Origin: JAJTFW01 sp903922455
Lineage (GTDB): Bacteria > Bacteroidota > Bacteroidia > AKYH767-A > OLB10
DNA: 64,000 nt
Direction of reading: 5' to 3'
Assembly: GCA_943329665.2 (NCBI GenBank)
Contig: CALQEU020000017.1
Coordinates: 7,638 to 71,637 of the forward strand
Position numbers and translations under genes: made by a program. The notes beneath the pieces are model-generated. The model saw nothing but the letters and a program-made list of their open reading frames with translations. It searched no databases and had not been told where the DNA came from. Below, in pieces: positions 18,583 through 27,874 of this stretch (its first letter is position 1; each line of letters begins with the position of its first letter).

Positions 18583-18910
18583 GATGGTCACGAGGCTTCG
18601 GATGCGTCGCGAGACTTCGCGATTAGATGTAATATTTCTCCCTCTTTTTGAAAGTTGCAACCTCGAAATTTCGTATCTTTGCACCACGAAAAGGATGCTA
18701 GTTATTAGTTGTTAGATGTTGGATTTATTATCTTAAATTGTGAAATCAATCACCTGTTTAGTAAAGTGATTATAAAACAACTGTCCATTAGAAATGTAGG
18801 ATTTAAGATCTAAGCGAAGCCTCGCGACCAACTACCAACATCCAACAAACAACAACCAACATCAAACCTCTAACATCCAATTCTTAATTCTTAATTCTTA
18901 ATTAAACCAA
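18583..18910. repeat. Repeat-rich leader of the aconitase gene
   Basis: The 390-bp spacer holds two GTCGCGAGGCTTCGC-type phrases (18606-18626 and, inverted, 18814-18828), TTAGTTGTTAGATGTTGGAT near 18707, and the inverse text CCAACATCCAACAAACAACA near 18835 with three TTCTTAA units before the start codon. The two halves can fold on each other (ATCTTAAAT/ATTTAAGAT inside), giving a possible long stem in the leader RNA. Confidence 0.6.
18674..18681 (+). promoter_or_regulatory. Promoter -7 element for aconitase
   Basis: TATCTTTG followed by CACC matches the Bacteroidota -7 element and predicts a leader of about 225 nt containing the repeats. Confidence 0.6.
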
Positions 18911-21178
18911 ATGGTATTCGACCTCGACATGATCCAAAATATGTATGCTGGCTTTCCAAGCAAAGTAGCAGCTGCACGCGCCCTTACTGGCGGACCTCTA
19001 ACACTCGCTGAAAAAATTCTGTATTCCCATCTTTCAGAGGGACTGCCACAAAAAGCTTTTGTTCGAGGAAAAGATTATGTTGATTTTAATCCAGATCGTG
19101 TAGCCATGCAAGATGCAACGGCACAAATGGCGCTGCTGCAATTCATGCAAGCCGGTCGACCTCAAGTAGCCGTTCCTTCCACTGTGCATTGTGATCACTT
19201 GATCCAAGCTGAAGAAGGAGCTACAGCAGATTTAACAAAAGCATTGGATAAGAATAAAGAAGTTTTTGGATTTCTTTCTTCCGTTTCAAATAAATATGGA
19301 ATTGGTTTTTGGAAACCAGGAGCAGGAATTATTCATCAAGTAATTCTAGAGAATTATGCATTTCCAGGTGCAATGATGATTGGTACCGATAGTCATACGG
19401 TGAATGCCGGTGGACTTGGTATGGTTGCAATAGGTGTAGGTGGTGCCGATGCTTGTGATGTGATGGCTGGTCTACCTTGGGAATTAAAATTTCCAAAGTT
19501 GATTGGTGTAAAGTTGACAGGAAAAATGAGCGGCTGGACATCTGCAAAAGATGTAATTTTAAAAGTAGCTGGTATCTTAACTGTGAAAGGTGGAACCGAT
19601 GCGATTGTAGAATATTTTGGTCCGGGTGCTGATAGTATTTCTTGCACAGGAAAGGGAACCATTTGTAATATGGGTGCGGAGATTGGAGCTACTACATCCA
19701 TCTTCTGTTACGATGAAAAAATGGCCGATTACCTCCGTGGTACCAGCCGTAAAGCCGTGGCGGATTTAGCTGATGGAATCAAAGAACATTTGCGCGGTGA
19801 TGAAGAAGTGTATGCAAATCCTGAAAAATATTTTGATCAAGTAATCGAAATTAATTTAGATGAATTAGAACCGCATATTAACGGTCCTTTTACTCCTGAT
19901 TTAGCATGGCCATTGAGTAAATTCGCTGCTGCCGTGAAAGAGAACGGATGGCCATCAACGTTAGAGGTTGGTTTGATAGGTTCATGTACCAATTCATCGT
20001 ATGAAGATATTAGTCGTGCCGCTTCATTAGCCGATCAAGCAGTGAAAAGTGGATTGAAAGCAAAAAGTGAATTTACCATCACTCCAGGATCCGAACTAGT
20101 GCGATACACGATAGAGCGCGATGGATTCTTAGCTACTTTCGATAAGATGGGTGGAGTGGTGTTAGCCAATGCATGTGGTCCTTGTATTGGACAATGGGCT
20201 CGACATACTACCGATCCGAATCGTAAAAATTCAATCATCACATCCTTCAATCGCAATTTTGCAAAGCGTAATGATGGAAATCCAAATACACATGCATTCG
20301 TTGCTTCTCCTGAAATTGTAACCGCATTAGCCATCGCTGGCGATCTTACTTTTAATCCGATGACGGATTTTTTAACGAATGATAAGGGCGAGAAAATAAA
20401 ATTAGCAGAACCAAAAGGTCCTGAAATGCCACCGCAAGGTTTCGCTGTAGAAGATGCAGGCTACCAAGCACCGGCTGCTGATGGATCATCCATAAAAATT
20501 GAAGTGAGTCCAACCAGTGATCGTCTGCAATTACTCGATCCATTTGCAGCATGGGAAGGAATTGATTTGAAAGGATTGAAATTGCTCATCAAAGCAAAAG
20601 GAAAATGTACTACCGATCATATCTCGATGGCAGGTCCATGGTTGAAGTATCGCGGACATCTTGACAATATCAGCAACAACATGTTGATTGGTGCCATGAA
20701 TTTCTTCAATGAAAAAACGGATAACGTAAAAAATCAATTGACAGGTGAGTACGGTGCTGTACCAGCTGTTCAAAGGGCTTACAAAACGCAAAATATCGGT
20801 TCTGTCGTTGTAGGTGATGAAAATTATGGAGAAGGTTCTTCTCGTGAACATGCAGCCATGGAGCCTCGTCACTTAGGTGTTCGCGCGATCTTGGTGAAAT
20901 CATTTGCTCGTATTCATGAAACCAATTTGAAGAAACAGGGAATGTTAGGTCTTACGTTTGCAAATAAAGAAGACTATAATAAAATCCAGGAAGATGACGT
21001 CATCGATATCTTGGGCTTAACCACTTTCGCACCCGGAAAACAACTGACGCTTCAGCTGAATCATAAAGACGGCACGGCAGAAACCATCCTGGTAAATCAT
21101 ACTTACAACGAAAATCAAATTGAATGGTTTAAAGCCGGTGGTGCTTTAAATATCATCCGCTCACAAGTAGGTGCTTAA
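18911..21178 (+). CDS. acn: Aconitate hydratase, mitochondrial-type
   Basis: Aconitase isomerises citrate to isocitrate in the TCA cycle with a [4Fe-4S] cluster. The three cluster cysteines are in 'GSCTNSSYED' (one) and 'ANACGPCIGQW' (two). Substrate-binding 'GTDSHTVNAGGLGMVAIGVGGADA' segments and the C-terminal swivel domain ('GEGSSREHAAMEPRHLG') are intact. At 755 residues it is the mitochondrial/AcnA-like form, not AcnB. It has its own promoter and a strong terminator. Confidence 0.96.
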   Translation: MVFDLDMIQNMYAGFPSKVAAARALTGGPLTLAEKILYSHLSEGLPQKAFVRGKDYVDFNPDRVAMQDATAQMALLQFMQAGRPQVAVPSTVHCDHLIQAEEGATADLTKALDKNKEVFGFLSSVSNKYGIGFWKPGAGIIHQVILENYAFPGAMMIGTDSHTVNAGGLGMVAIGVGGADACDVMAGLPWELKFPKLIGVKLTGKMSGWTSAKDVILKVAGILTVKGGTDAIVEYFGPGADSISCTGKGTICNMGAEIGATTSIFCYDEKMADYLRGTSRKAVADLADGIKEHLRGDEEVYANPEKYFDQVIEINLDELEPHINGPFTPDLAWPLSKFAAAVKENGWPSTLEVGLIGSCTNSSYEDISRAASLADQAVKSGLKAKSEFTITPGSELVRYTIERDGFLATFDKMGGVVLANACGPCIGQWARHTTDPNRKNSIITSFNRNFAKRNDGNPNTHAFVASPEIVTALAIAGDLTFNPMTDFLTNDKGEKIKLAEPKGPEMPPQGFAVEDAGYQAPAADGSSIKIEVSPTSDRLQLLDPFAAWEGIDLKGLKLLIKAKGKCTTDHISMAGPWLKYRGHLDNISNNMLIGAMNFFNEKTDNVKNQLTGEYGAVPAVQRAYKTQNIGSVVVGDENYGEGSSREHAAMEPRHLGVRAILVKSFARIHETNLKKQGMLGLTFANKEDYNKIQEDDVIDILGLTTFAPGKQLTLQLNHKDGTAETILVNHTYNENQIEWFKAGGALNIIRSQVGA

Positions 21179-21218
21179 TTCGTAGCATTTATTCAAAGAA
21201 TAAATTAATCTAATCATG

Positions 21219-21253
21219 CTGCTCAGTAGTCTATTCTACTGGGCAGTTTTTTT
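21219..21253 (+). terminator. Terminator of aconitase gene
   Basis: CTGCTCAGTAG (21219-21229) pairs with CTACTGGGCAG (21236-21246), with one G-T pair, followed by seven T. Confidence 0.92.
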
Positions 21254-21280
21254 GTGTTTAAATGAGAAACATTAGCTTAG

Positions 21281-21375
21281 CCTTAGCGCCTCTGCGCCTT
21301 CGCGAGAAACCTTAGCATAGCCTTAGCGCCTTCTTCGGCCTTCGCGAGAAACATTAGCATAGCGCAGCCTTAGCT
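21281..21375. repeat. Tandem CCTTAGCGCCTCTGCGCCTTCGCGAGAAA repeats
   Basis: Two and a half imperfect copies of a roughly 40-bp text (CCTTAGCGCC...CCTTCGCGAGAAAC, then TTAGCATAG) stand in tandem; the same text occurs once at 11721-11747. Confidence 0.75.
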
Positions 21376-21403
21376 GTATTAAAAGATTAAAAATGCATGA
21401 TCC

Positions 21404-21411
21404 TAATTTTG
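21404..21411 (+). promoter_or_regulatory. Candidate -7 element for the PKD lipoprotein
   Basis: TAATTTTG at 21404-21411, with an overlapping alternative TATTTTTG at 21412-21419, fits TANNTTTG; either gives a very short leader. Confidence 0.45.
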
Positions 21412-21423
21412 TATTTTTGTTAA

Positions 21424-22131
21424 ATGAAATTACATTCACTTCTCTTCGTTTGCTTAGCGGGATTAATCGTTTCCTGTAAAAAAGACAAAGACGCTGAAAC
21501 CGCACCCAGCATCAGTTTTACAAATACAAGCGGGTACAAAACCACACTGCCTGTGAATATTGTTTTTACGGCCAGCGCGCCTTCTGCTGATAATGTGACG
21601 TGGGACTTCGGCGATGGAACCACTGGACAAGGTCTAACTGTAAATCATTCTTACACTTCTTTTGGAGGGTATAAAGTAAAAGCAACTGCAACTAAATCCG
21701 GATTAAGTTCATCTTACTCAAAAGAAATTCCGATTACGTTTTATCGTCGTGCTGTAATTAAGAGAATTGATGTATTGCAAACACCCACGCTCAAGCCGGG
21801 TGGTCTCGATTGGGATCCGGGTACTTTTCCTGATCTAGCCTACGATATCGTTTTTCCAGGCGACACTACTTATGTTAGTGGAACCGTATTAAACAATGCA
21901 GAGACGGGCTCATTCAATGTCATCCCATCACAAGGAACTTTCATCTTCAACGAGGATATTAAATTTAATATTTATGATAAAGATGTAGGCAATGTTCCCG
22001 ATAAGGAATTAATGGGAACTGTGCGTTTCAAATTCACGAGCGTAATACCAGACACCACCGTTTATGTAGACAGTGTGCAAGTAAATTCTGGTGCATTGAG
22101 GTTGATGCTGAAATTTGAGTTTCAGCAGTAG
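21424..22131 (+). CDS. PKD-domain lipoprotein
   Basis: A 235-residue exported lipoprotein: signal peptide with lipobox 'LIVSC' (Cys18) followed by charged 'KKDKDAE', which fits an exported lipoprotein tether. One PKD domain (about 25-100) shows the signature 'VTWDFGDGTTGQGLTVNHSY'. The remaining 130 residues ('LKPGGLDWDPGTFPDLAYDI', 'GTVRFKFTSVIPDTTVYVD') look like a second beta-sandwich, possibly C2-like, without a named family that I recognise. It stands alone with a short leader. Surface binding or adhesion is plausible but not shown. Confidence 0.8.
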   Translation: MKLHSLLFVCLAGLIVSCKKDKDAETAPSISFTNTSGYKTTLPVNIVFTASAPSADNVTWDFGDGTTGQGLTVNHSYTSFGGYKVKATATKSGLSSSYSKEIPITFYRRAVIKRIDVLQTPTLKPGGLDWDPGTFPDLAYDIVFPGDTTYVSGTVLNNAETGSFNVIPSQGTFIFNEDIKFNIYDKDVGNVPDKELMGTVRFKFTSVIPDTTVYVDSVQVNSGALRLMLKFEFQQ

Positions 22132-22211
22132 GTGGAAGTATGAGGTTAAATTTTGTCTCTTACAATAAACTTTCATAATCTTGTAAGTAATTTATAATAA
22201 TGCTTTATCCC

Positions 22212-22346
22212 ATGCGTAAATTATTTTTTATACTTTTTCTTTGCTTTTGCTCTCCAGCAAGGGCTGTCTTGAGTGGAATGTATTATTATTCATTGGGATC
22301 AGGCAACACTAATTTGTCAAATGGGAAAATTGTGGTGAAGAGATGA
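22212..22346 (+). pseudogene. 5' fragment of a secreted-protein gene (44 codons)
   Basis: The frame begins MRKLFFILFLCFCSPARA, a convincing signal peptide, then 'SGMYYYSLGSGNTNLSNGK', which is like the start of Bacteroidota surface proteins, and ends at TGA after 44 codons. An in-frame ATG at 22200 is also possible. No downstream frame continues it before the transporter gene. It looks like the stump of a deleted secreted-protein gene, though a small secreted peptide cannot be excluded. Confidence 0.45.
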
Positions 22347-22488
22347 TGTGGCAGAATAAATAAGGCTGCGAATATTATCTATGTAAAAGCTGAGGAGGAT
22401 TTTTTTAAGTTCTTTTGTGAGAATATGGATATTTCTTTATGAAAATACTCCAATTCAATCCATTTTCTTATTTTCGGATCGATTTAAC

Positions 22489-23817
22489 ATGGAACCATAC
22501 GCATTAGGGAATAAAAAAGTGGTCCGCGCCTGGACCTTTTACGATTGGGCCAACTCGGCCTATTCACTCGTTATTAACTCTGCACTTTTCCCCATTTACT
22601 TCAGTGCCATCGCTCATTCTAATGGGGCGAATGAAGTTCGTTTTTTAGGAAGAACATTTAATCCTGAGTCTTTGCAATCGTATGCTATCTCCTTTGCTTT
22701 TTTAGTGATTGCATTAATTTCTCCCATGTTATCTTCCATCGCCGACTTTAGCGGACAAAAGAAAAAGTTTATGTACTTTTTCTCCACCTTTGGTGCGATT
22801 TCCTGTTCCTTGCTTTGGTTTTTTGAAGGTGCCGACACCTTGTGGGTAGGAATAACTTGCTCTTTGTTTGCAGCTATTGGATATGCAGGAAGTATTGTCT
22901 TTTACAACGCTTATCTACCCGAAATTGCAGTAGCTGCTGATCAAGATCGAATCAGTGCGCGCGGATTTTCTATGGGATATATTGGTTCGTCACTTCTTTT
23001 AATTTTCAATCTCACCATGGTTATGTTTCCTCAATGGTATGGAAACATCAGCAGCGGATTCGCCATGCGTTTCTCGTTTTTATTAGTGGGAATTTGGTGG
23101 TTTTTGTTTGCTCAGTATTCTTTCCAAGGCTTGCCTAAAGATGCAGCAAACTCGCCCATCAAAAGAGATATTCTTAAGAAAGGATATCGTGAATTAAGAA
23201 TGGTGTGGAATCAATTAAATGAGACTCCTTACTTGAAAGCATTTTTAATTGCTTTTTTCTTTTACAATATGGCGGTGCAAACCATCATGTATTTAGCTGC
23301 TTTGTTCGGCGCGCAAGAAATTGCTTGGGCTGATGAAGAGAGTAAACAAAGCGGATTAATCGTTTGTATTTTGTTGATTCAATTTGTTGCTATTGGTGGT
23401 GCGTTTCTGTTTTCATTTCTCAGTAGTAAATTGGGAAATATTAAAGCACTTATTATTTCATTAACCGTATGGATGTTGATTTGCTTAGGTGTTTATTTCC
23501 TAGTATATCTTCCACTTGACTTTTACATCACCGCAGCTTTAGTTGGCTTGGTGATGGGTGGAATTCAATCACTCAGCCGTTCTACCTATTCTAAAATGTT
23601 GCCTCCCACAAAAGATCACGCATCTTATTTCAGTTTTTATGATGTTTGCGACAAGATTGGAACTGTTTTAGGTACTTTTGTATTCGGTTACGTGAATGAA
23701 GTAACGGGCAGCATGCGCAATTCAATAGTAGCTCTAGTTGTTTTCTTCGTGATTGGAATTATCCTCTTGCGTCGCTTAAATAAGTTAGATTGGAATACTT
23801 TAAACTTGAATAAATAA
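22489..23817 (+). CDS. UMF1-family (Atg22-like) MFS transporter
   Basis: A 442-residue inner-membrane transporter of the UMF1/vacuole-effluxer family within the major facilitator superfamily, about 12 helices. Signatures include 'RAWTFYDWANSAYSLVINSA' near the N-terminus and 'GLVMGGIQSLSRSTYSKMLP' in the second half. The frame is open 24 codons upstream (22417), but ATG 22489 matches family starts. The substrate is unknown; yeast Atg22 exports amino acids from the vacuole. The next gene starts two bases after the stop, so both are one operon. Confidence 0.88.
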   Translation: MEPYALGNKKVVRAWTFYDWANSAYSLVINSALFPIYFSAIAHSNGANEVRFLGRTFNPESLQSYAISFAFLVIALISPMLSSIADFSGQKKKFMYFFSTFGAISCSLLWFFEGADTLWVGITCSLFAAIGYAGSIVFYNAYLPEIAVAADQDRISARGFSMGYIGSSLLLIFNLTMVMFPQWYGNISSGFAMRFSFLLVGIWWFLFAQYSFQGLPKDAANSPIKRDILKKGYRELRMVWNQLNETPYLKAFLIAFFFYNMAVQTIMYLAALFGAQEIAWADEESKQSGLIVCILLIQFVAIGGAFLFSFLSSKLGNIKALIISLTVWMLICLGVYFLVYLPLDFYITAALVGLVMGGIQSLSRSTYSKMLPPTKDHASYFSFYDVCDKIGTVLGTFVFGYVNEVTGSMRNSIVALVVFFVIGIILLRRLNKLDWNTLNLNK

Positions 23818-23819
23818 TT

Positions 23820-24542
23820 GTGATAGTAGATTTATATATCCCTTGTTATGTCGATCAGTATCAACCTGAGATCGCTCGCAATACATTAAAATTATTGCAG
23901 AAAGTAGGTTGTGGTGTGAATTATAATATTGAACAAACTTGTTGTGGTCAGCCTGCTTTTGAAGATGGGTTTCGTGATGCATGCAAAGAAGTAGGAGAGA
24001 AGTTGATTCGCGAATTCCAAGATGAACGTTACATCGTTTGTCCAGGGCCAGGTTGTGTAAAAACCATTCGAAATTATTATCCTGCACTTTTTCATAACTC
24101 TGCCATGCATAATGAATACAAACTTGTACAAAAGAATTTTTTCGAACTAAGCGATTTTTTAGTCTCTGTAATGAATGCAAGTGATATTGGTGCCGTGTAT
24201 AAAGCAAAGGCAATCATTCACGACTCCTGCACACTTCCTCAAGATCAATCAAAGGAAAGTGCACAACTCACCTTACTGCGCAAAGTAAAAGATCTCGAAA
24301 TCGTTGAACCAATAGATACATGGCCCGGCTGCGGTATGGGTGGCGGACTCGATCGCAAAAACGAAGCACTCACTGTCGGCATGGCTGAAGAATTTTTAAA
24401 ATCCATTGCATCTTCTGGTGCCGATACCATCATCAGTAATGATCCATTGTGCTTAATGCATCTTCAAGGTGTCATCGATAAAAATAAACTTCCTTTAAAA
24501 GTCATTCACTTGGCTGATGTGTTAGCGTCAGGTTGGGACTGA
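23820..24542 (+). CDS. LutA/YkgE-like (Fe-S) CCG-domain protein
   Basis: A 240-residue cytoplasmic protein made of two CCG (cysteine-rich) domains, as in LutA/YkgE, part of the LutABC lactate oxidation complex. The first domain has 'DLYIPCYVDQYQPEIA' and 'EQTCCGQPAF'; the second has 'IHDSCTLPQ' and 'WPGCGMGGGL', where the usual CCG is GCG. It starts with GTG two bases after the UMF1 stop. The partner genes lutB and lutC are not next to it. The altered second motif may mean a changed cofactor site. Lactate oxidation is therefore only a family-level suggestion. Confidence 0.8.
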   Translation: MIVDLYIPCYVDQYQPEIARNTLKLLQKVGCGVNYNIEQTCCGQPAFEDGFRDACKEVGEKLIREFQDERYIVCPGPGCVKTIRNYYPALFHNSAMHNEYKLVQKNFFELSDFLVSVMNASDIGAVYKAKAIIHDSCTLPQDQSKESAQLTLLRKVKDLEIVEPIDTWPGCGMGGGLDRKNEALTVGMAEEFLKSIASSGADTIISNDPLCLMHLQGVIDKNKLPLKVIHLADVLASGWD

Positions 24543-24899
24543 AATTACAAGGTTACGAATTACGAATCAATACGAAAGGACGAATTACGAATTTACGAAA
24601 GCGCGAATACACAAATAAGCTACATGGCATCTATCTACTTATTTTCAAAGTTCAGAGAACAAATCCGTATTAATCCGATTTATCCGTGTCATCCGCGTTC
24701 TAACTTCAAAGTGGGGTGTATATAGTTTCTTTGGTTACAGAGAAAGATAAAACACAAGGGAAAAATTAAAATACTAGTGCATATATTACTGACCGTTTAA
24801 ACGCGGGGAACGCGGCGGAGGCGCAAAGGGCGCGGGGTGGTAAATTTCGAAGCAAAAATTAGTTGTTACTAAAAAAATCCAACATCCAAAATCCAACCA
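24543..24899. repeat. Repeat spacer between convergent genes
   Basis: Contains ACGAATTACGAAT phrases (24553-24600), ATCCGTATTAATCCGATTTATCCGTGTCATCCGCG (24663-24700), a GC-rich stretch with 'GCGGCGGAGGCGCAAAGG' (24812-24829), and AACATCCAAAATCCAACC next to the purB stop. No gene and no clear terminator hairpin. Confidence 0.55.
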
Positions 24900-26252
24900 C
24901 TAAAACTCCTTCACCACTCCCGTATAATTGAACGGAGTGATTTTTCGTAATTCTGTTTTTAGTTTATCAGAAACCTCCAATCCGTCAATGAATTTTGAAA
25001 TGGTATCGGGATTAATTTTCTCTCCTGTACGGGTAAGGGATTTCAGTGCTTCATAGGGATTTGGAAAAGCTTCTCTTCTTAAAATGGTTTGTATCGCTTC
25101 TGCAACAACCGCCCAATTTTCGGACAGGTCTTGCTTGATTATATCCGCATTGACACTGATTTTATTAAATCCTTTTAATAATGATTTGCATGCAATCAAG
25201 GTGTGTGCGTATGGAACACCAACATTGCGTAACACAGTAGAATCTGTTAAATCTCTTTGCAATCTTGATACGGGTAATTTCGCAGCTAAATGTTCAAACA
25301 GCGCATTCGCCATTCCTAAATTCCCTTCTGCATTTTCGAAATCGATGGGGTTTACTTTATGCGGCATGGCCGATGATCCTACTTCATTGGCAACTACTTT
25401 TTGTGTGAAGTAGTTCATGGAGATGTACGTCCACATGTCTCTCGATAAATCAACCAAAATGGTGTTGATGCGTTTCATCGAATCAAATAGTGCCGCCATG
25501 TTATCATAGTGCTCAATTTGTGTAGTGTATGCCGAACGTTGTAAACCTAAACGTTGAATGAATCGATCGCTAAATGCAATCCAATCAATTTCTGGATAGG
25601 CTACTGCATGTGCATTGAAATTACCTGTGGCTCCTCCGAATTTAGCAGAAGAAGTGATACTGTTTAATAATTCCAATTGTGCTTGTAAGCGATGATGGAA
25701 AATATAAATTTCTTTACCGAGTCGGGTAGGAGAGGCAGGCTGACCATGTGTGCGCGCTAACATCGGAATGTCTTTCCATTCTTTAGCCACTAATTGAATT
25801 TTTTCGCTAATGGCTTTGATAGCCGGCAAATAAATTTGTGCATTGGCCTCTAAAATACTCAGTGGAATGGCCGTGTTGTTGATGTCCTGCGATGTCAGAC
25901 CAAAGTGAATAAATTCTTTATGTTCTTCTAACCCTAATGCATCAAATTTTTCTTTCAAAAAATATTCTACGGCCTTCACATCATGGTTTGTTGTTTTTTC
26001 AATGCTTTTAATGTGCAATCCGTCTTCATGTTTGAAGTCATTGTAGATAGAGCGCAAGGCTTTGAATTTATTTTTGTCGAACTGTTTCAGTTGTGGCAAC
26101 GGAAGTTCGCATAACTCAATAAAGTATTCTACTTCCACTAAAACACGATAGCGCATCAACGCCTCTTCCGAGAAGTAGAGCGCTAATTCTTCGCAGCTAT
26201 TTCTATATCTTCCGTCAATAGGTGAAATGGCATTTAGTGGGTGGAGATTCAT
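24900..26252 (-). CDS. purB: Adenylosuccinate lyase
   Basis: PurB removes fumarate from SAICAR and adenylosuccinate in purine synthesis. At 450 residues with N-terminus 'NAISPIDGRYRNSCEELA' it is the E. coli-type. The fumarase/aspartase signature 'SSAMPHKVNPIDFENAEGN' carries the flexible catalytic-serine loop, and 'ARTHGQPASPTRLGKE' and 'HFGLTSQDINNTA' supply other active-site residues. It lies 68 bp after fabD on the same strand. Confidence 0.97.
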   Translation of the reverse strand: MNLHPLNAISPIDGRYRNSCEELALYFSEEALMRYRVLVEVEYFIELCELPLPQLKQFDKNKFKALRSIYNDFKHEDGLHIKSIEKTTNHDVKAVEYFLKEKFDALGLEEHKEFIHFGLTSQDINNTAIPLSILEANAQIYLPAIKAISEKIQLVAKEWKDIPMLARTHGQPASPTRLGKEIYIFHHRLQAQLELLNSITSSAKFGGATGNFNAHAVAYPEIDWIAFSDRFIQRLGLQRSAYTTQIEHYDNMAALFDSMKRINTILVDLSRDMWTYISMNYFTQKVVANEVGSSAMPHKVNPIDFENAEGNLGMANALFEHLAAKLPVSRLQRDLTDSTVLRNVGVPYAHTLIACKSLLKGFNKISVNADIIKQDLSENWAVVAEAIQTILRREAFPNPYEALKSLTRTGEKINPDTISKFIDGLEVSDKLKTELRKITPFNYTGVVKEF

Positions 26253-26320
26253 GTGTTTTACTTGGAATAATGAATAAATAGCTCGTTAAATTTTAACGAG
26301 GATAAAATGAGTATGTTGAT

Positions 26321-27190
26321 TTAAACGATAACCGCTTCTTTGTTGATTTTTTTCACCAACCCTTGCAGTACTTTGCCCGGACCTACTTCTGTGAATGTGT
26401 TGGCTCCATCGGCAAACATATGCTCAACACTTTGTGTCCATCTCACCGGTGCAGTAAGTTGTGCAATTAAATTTTTGCGAATAGCAGCAACATCGGTTTG
26501 TGGTGTGGCTGTTGCATTTTGATACACAGGACAATTTGGTGTGTTAAATGTTGTTGATTCTATGGCTGCTGCTAATTTCTCCCGTGCAGGCTCCATCAAA
26601 GGACTATGAAATGCACCTCCTACAGGTAATAATAATGCTCTTCGGGCACCCGCAGCCGTTAGTTTCTCACACGCTGCTTTTACGGCTTCTACTTCTCCAG
26701 AAATTACCAATTGTCCCGGACAATTATAATTAGCAGCCACAACTACACCTGGCGTTTCCGCACAGATCATCTCTACTTTTTCATCTTCCAAAGCAAGCAC
26801 TGCTGCCATGGTCCCAGGGGTCATTTCACAAGCTTTTTGCATCGCGTTTGCTCTGTCAATTACTAACTTCAATCCATCTTCAAAACTCAACGTTCCATTC
26901 GCCACTAAAGCAGAAAATTCACCAAGCGAATGTCCTGCCACCATGTCGGGTTTGAAATCATCTCCCATCACTCTTGCTTGAATCACCGAGTGAATAAAAA
27001 TAGCAGGTTGTGTCACATTGGTTTGTCGTAATTCTTCATCTGTTCCAGAAAACATAATGTCTGAAATTCTAAATCCAATAATATCATTGGCTTGTTCAAA
27101 CATGGTTTTTGCCAATTCAGAAGTTTCATAAAGTTCTTTTCCCATTCCTGAGAATTGTGAACCTTGCCCGGGGAAGATGTATGCTTTCAT
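26321..27190 (-). CDS. fabD: Malonyl-CoA:ACP transacylase
   Basis: FabD loads malonyl groups onto acyl carrier protein for fatty-acid synthesis. 289 residues with the N-terminal 'FPGQGSQFSGMGKELYE', nucleophile serine in 'VAGHSLGEFSAL', and catalytic His in 'GAFHSPLM'. Gly-rich 'EVGPGKVLQGLVKKI' near the end is typical. It lies 37 bp downstream of folE and may share its transcript; other fab genes are absent here. Confidence 0.96.
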   Translation of the reverse strand: MKAYIFPGQGSQFSGMGKELYETSELAKTMFEQANDIIGFRISDIMFSGTDEELRQTNVTQPAIFIHSVIQARVMGDDFKPDMVAGHSLGEFSALVANGTLSFEDGLKLVIDRANAMQKACEMTPGTMAAVLALEDEKVEMICAETPGVVVAANYNCPGQLVISGEVEAVKAACEKLTAAGARRALLLPVGGAFHSPLMEPAREKLAAAIESTTFNTPNCPVYQNATATPQTDVAAIRKNLIAQLTAPVRWTQSVEHMFADGANTFTEVGPGKVLQGLVKKINKEAVIV

Positions 27191-27227
27191 GATGAATGAT
27201 TATTATTTTTAATAGAGTTGGATTCCA

Positions 27228-27863
27228 TTAATGCAGCTTTCCTAGAATGAGAGAAATAAATTCTTTTCTTGTTCTGTCGTTTTCAAATTCGCCAGTGAAG
27301 GCCGATGTGGTCGTCACCGAATTTTGTTTTTGTACGCCGCGCATCTGCATACACAAATGTTGTGCTTCAATCACCACGGCTACTCCTAGTGGTTCAAGCG
27401 TCGATTGAATGCAATCACGTATGTCTGTTGTTAATCTTTCTTGTACTTGCAATCGTCGCGCGAAAGCATCTACAATTCGCGGAATTTTACTTAATCCTAC
27501 AATGTAATTATTGGGAATGTAAGCAATATGCGCCTTTCCAAAGAAAGGTAAAAGATGATGTTCACACAGACTGTACAATTCAATGTCTTTCACAATCACC
27601 ATCTGCTTGTACTCTTCTTTGAATTTTGCTGAATTCAAAATATCAACAGGATCTAAATCGTAACCATGCAATAAAAATTGCATCGACTTTGCTACCCGTT
27701 CAGGCGTTTTTAGAAGACCTTCTCGATTTATATTTTCACCAAGTTTTTCAATGATTGATTTGTATTGACTTGCTAATTGTTCAGTCAGTTCGGTAGGATA
27801 CGAATCTCTACGTACGTAACCTTCTGCATCTTCTGTATCGTTTATATTATTTTGGTTTGCCAA
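27228..27863 (-). CDS. folE: GTP cyclohydrolase I
   Basis: FolE converts GTP to dihydroneopterin triphosphate, the first step of folate and the entry to queuosine synthesis. Zinc ligands and active site are visible: 'CEHHLLPFFGKAHIAYIP' and 'EAQHLCMQMRGV' with the distal Cys; 'GLSKIPRIVDAFARRLQVQE' is also typical. 211 residues. It begins 11 bp after queD, a pairing that supports a queuosine role beside folate synthesis. Confidence 0.97.
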   Translation of the reverse strand: MANQNNINDTEDAEGYVRRDSYPTELTEQLASQYKSIIEKLGENINREGLLKTPERVAKSMQFLLHGYDLDPVDILNSAKFKEEYKQMVIVKDIELYSLCEHHLLPFFGKAHIAYIPNNYIVGLSKIPRIVDAFARRLQVQERLTTDIRDCIQSTLEPLGVAVVIEAQHLCMQMRGVQKQNSVTTTSAFTGEFENDRTRKEFISLILGKLH

Positions 27864-27874
27864 TTCTTATTTTT

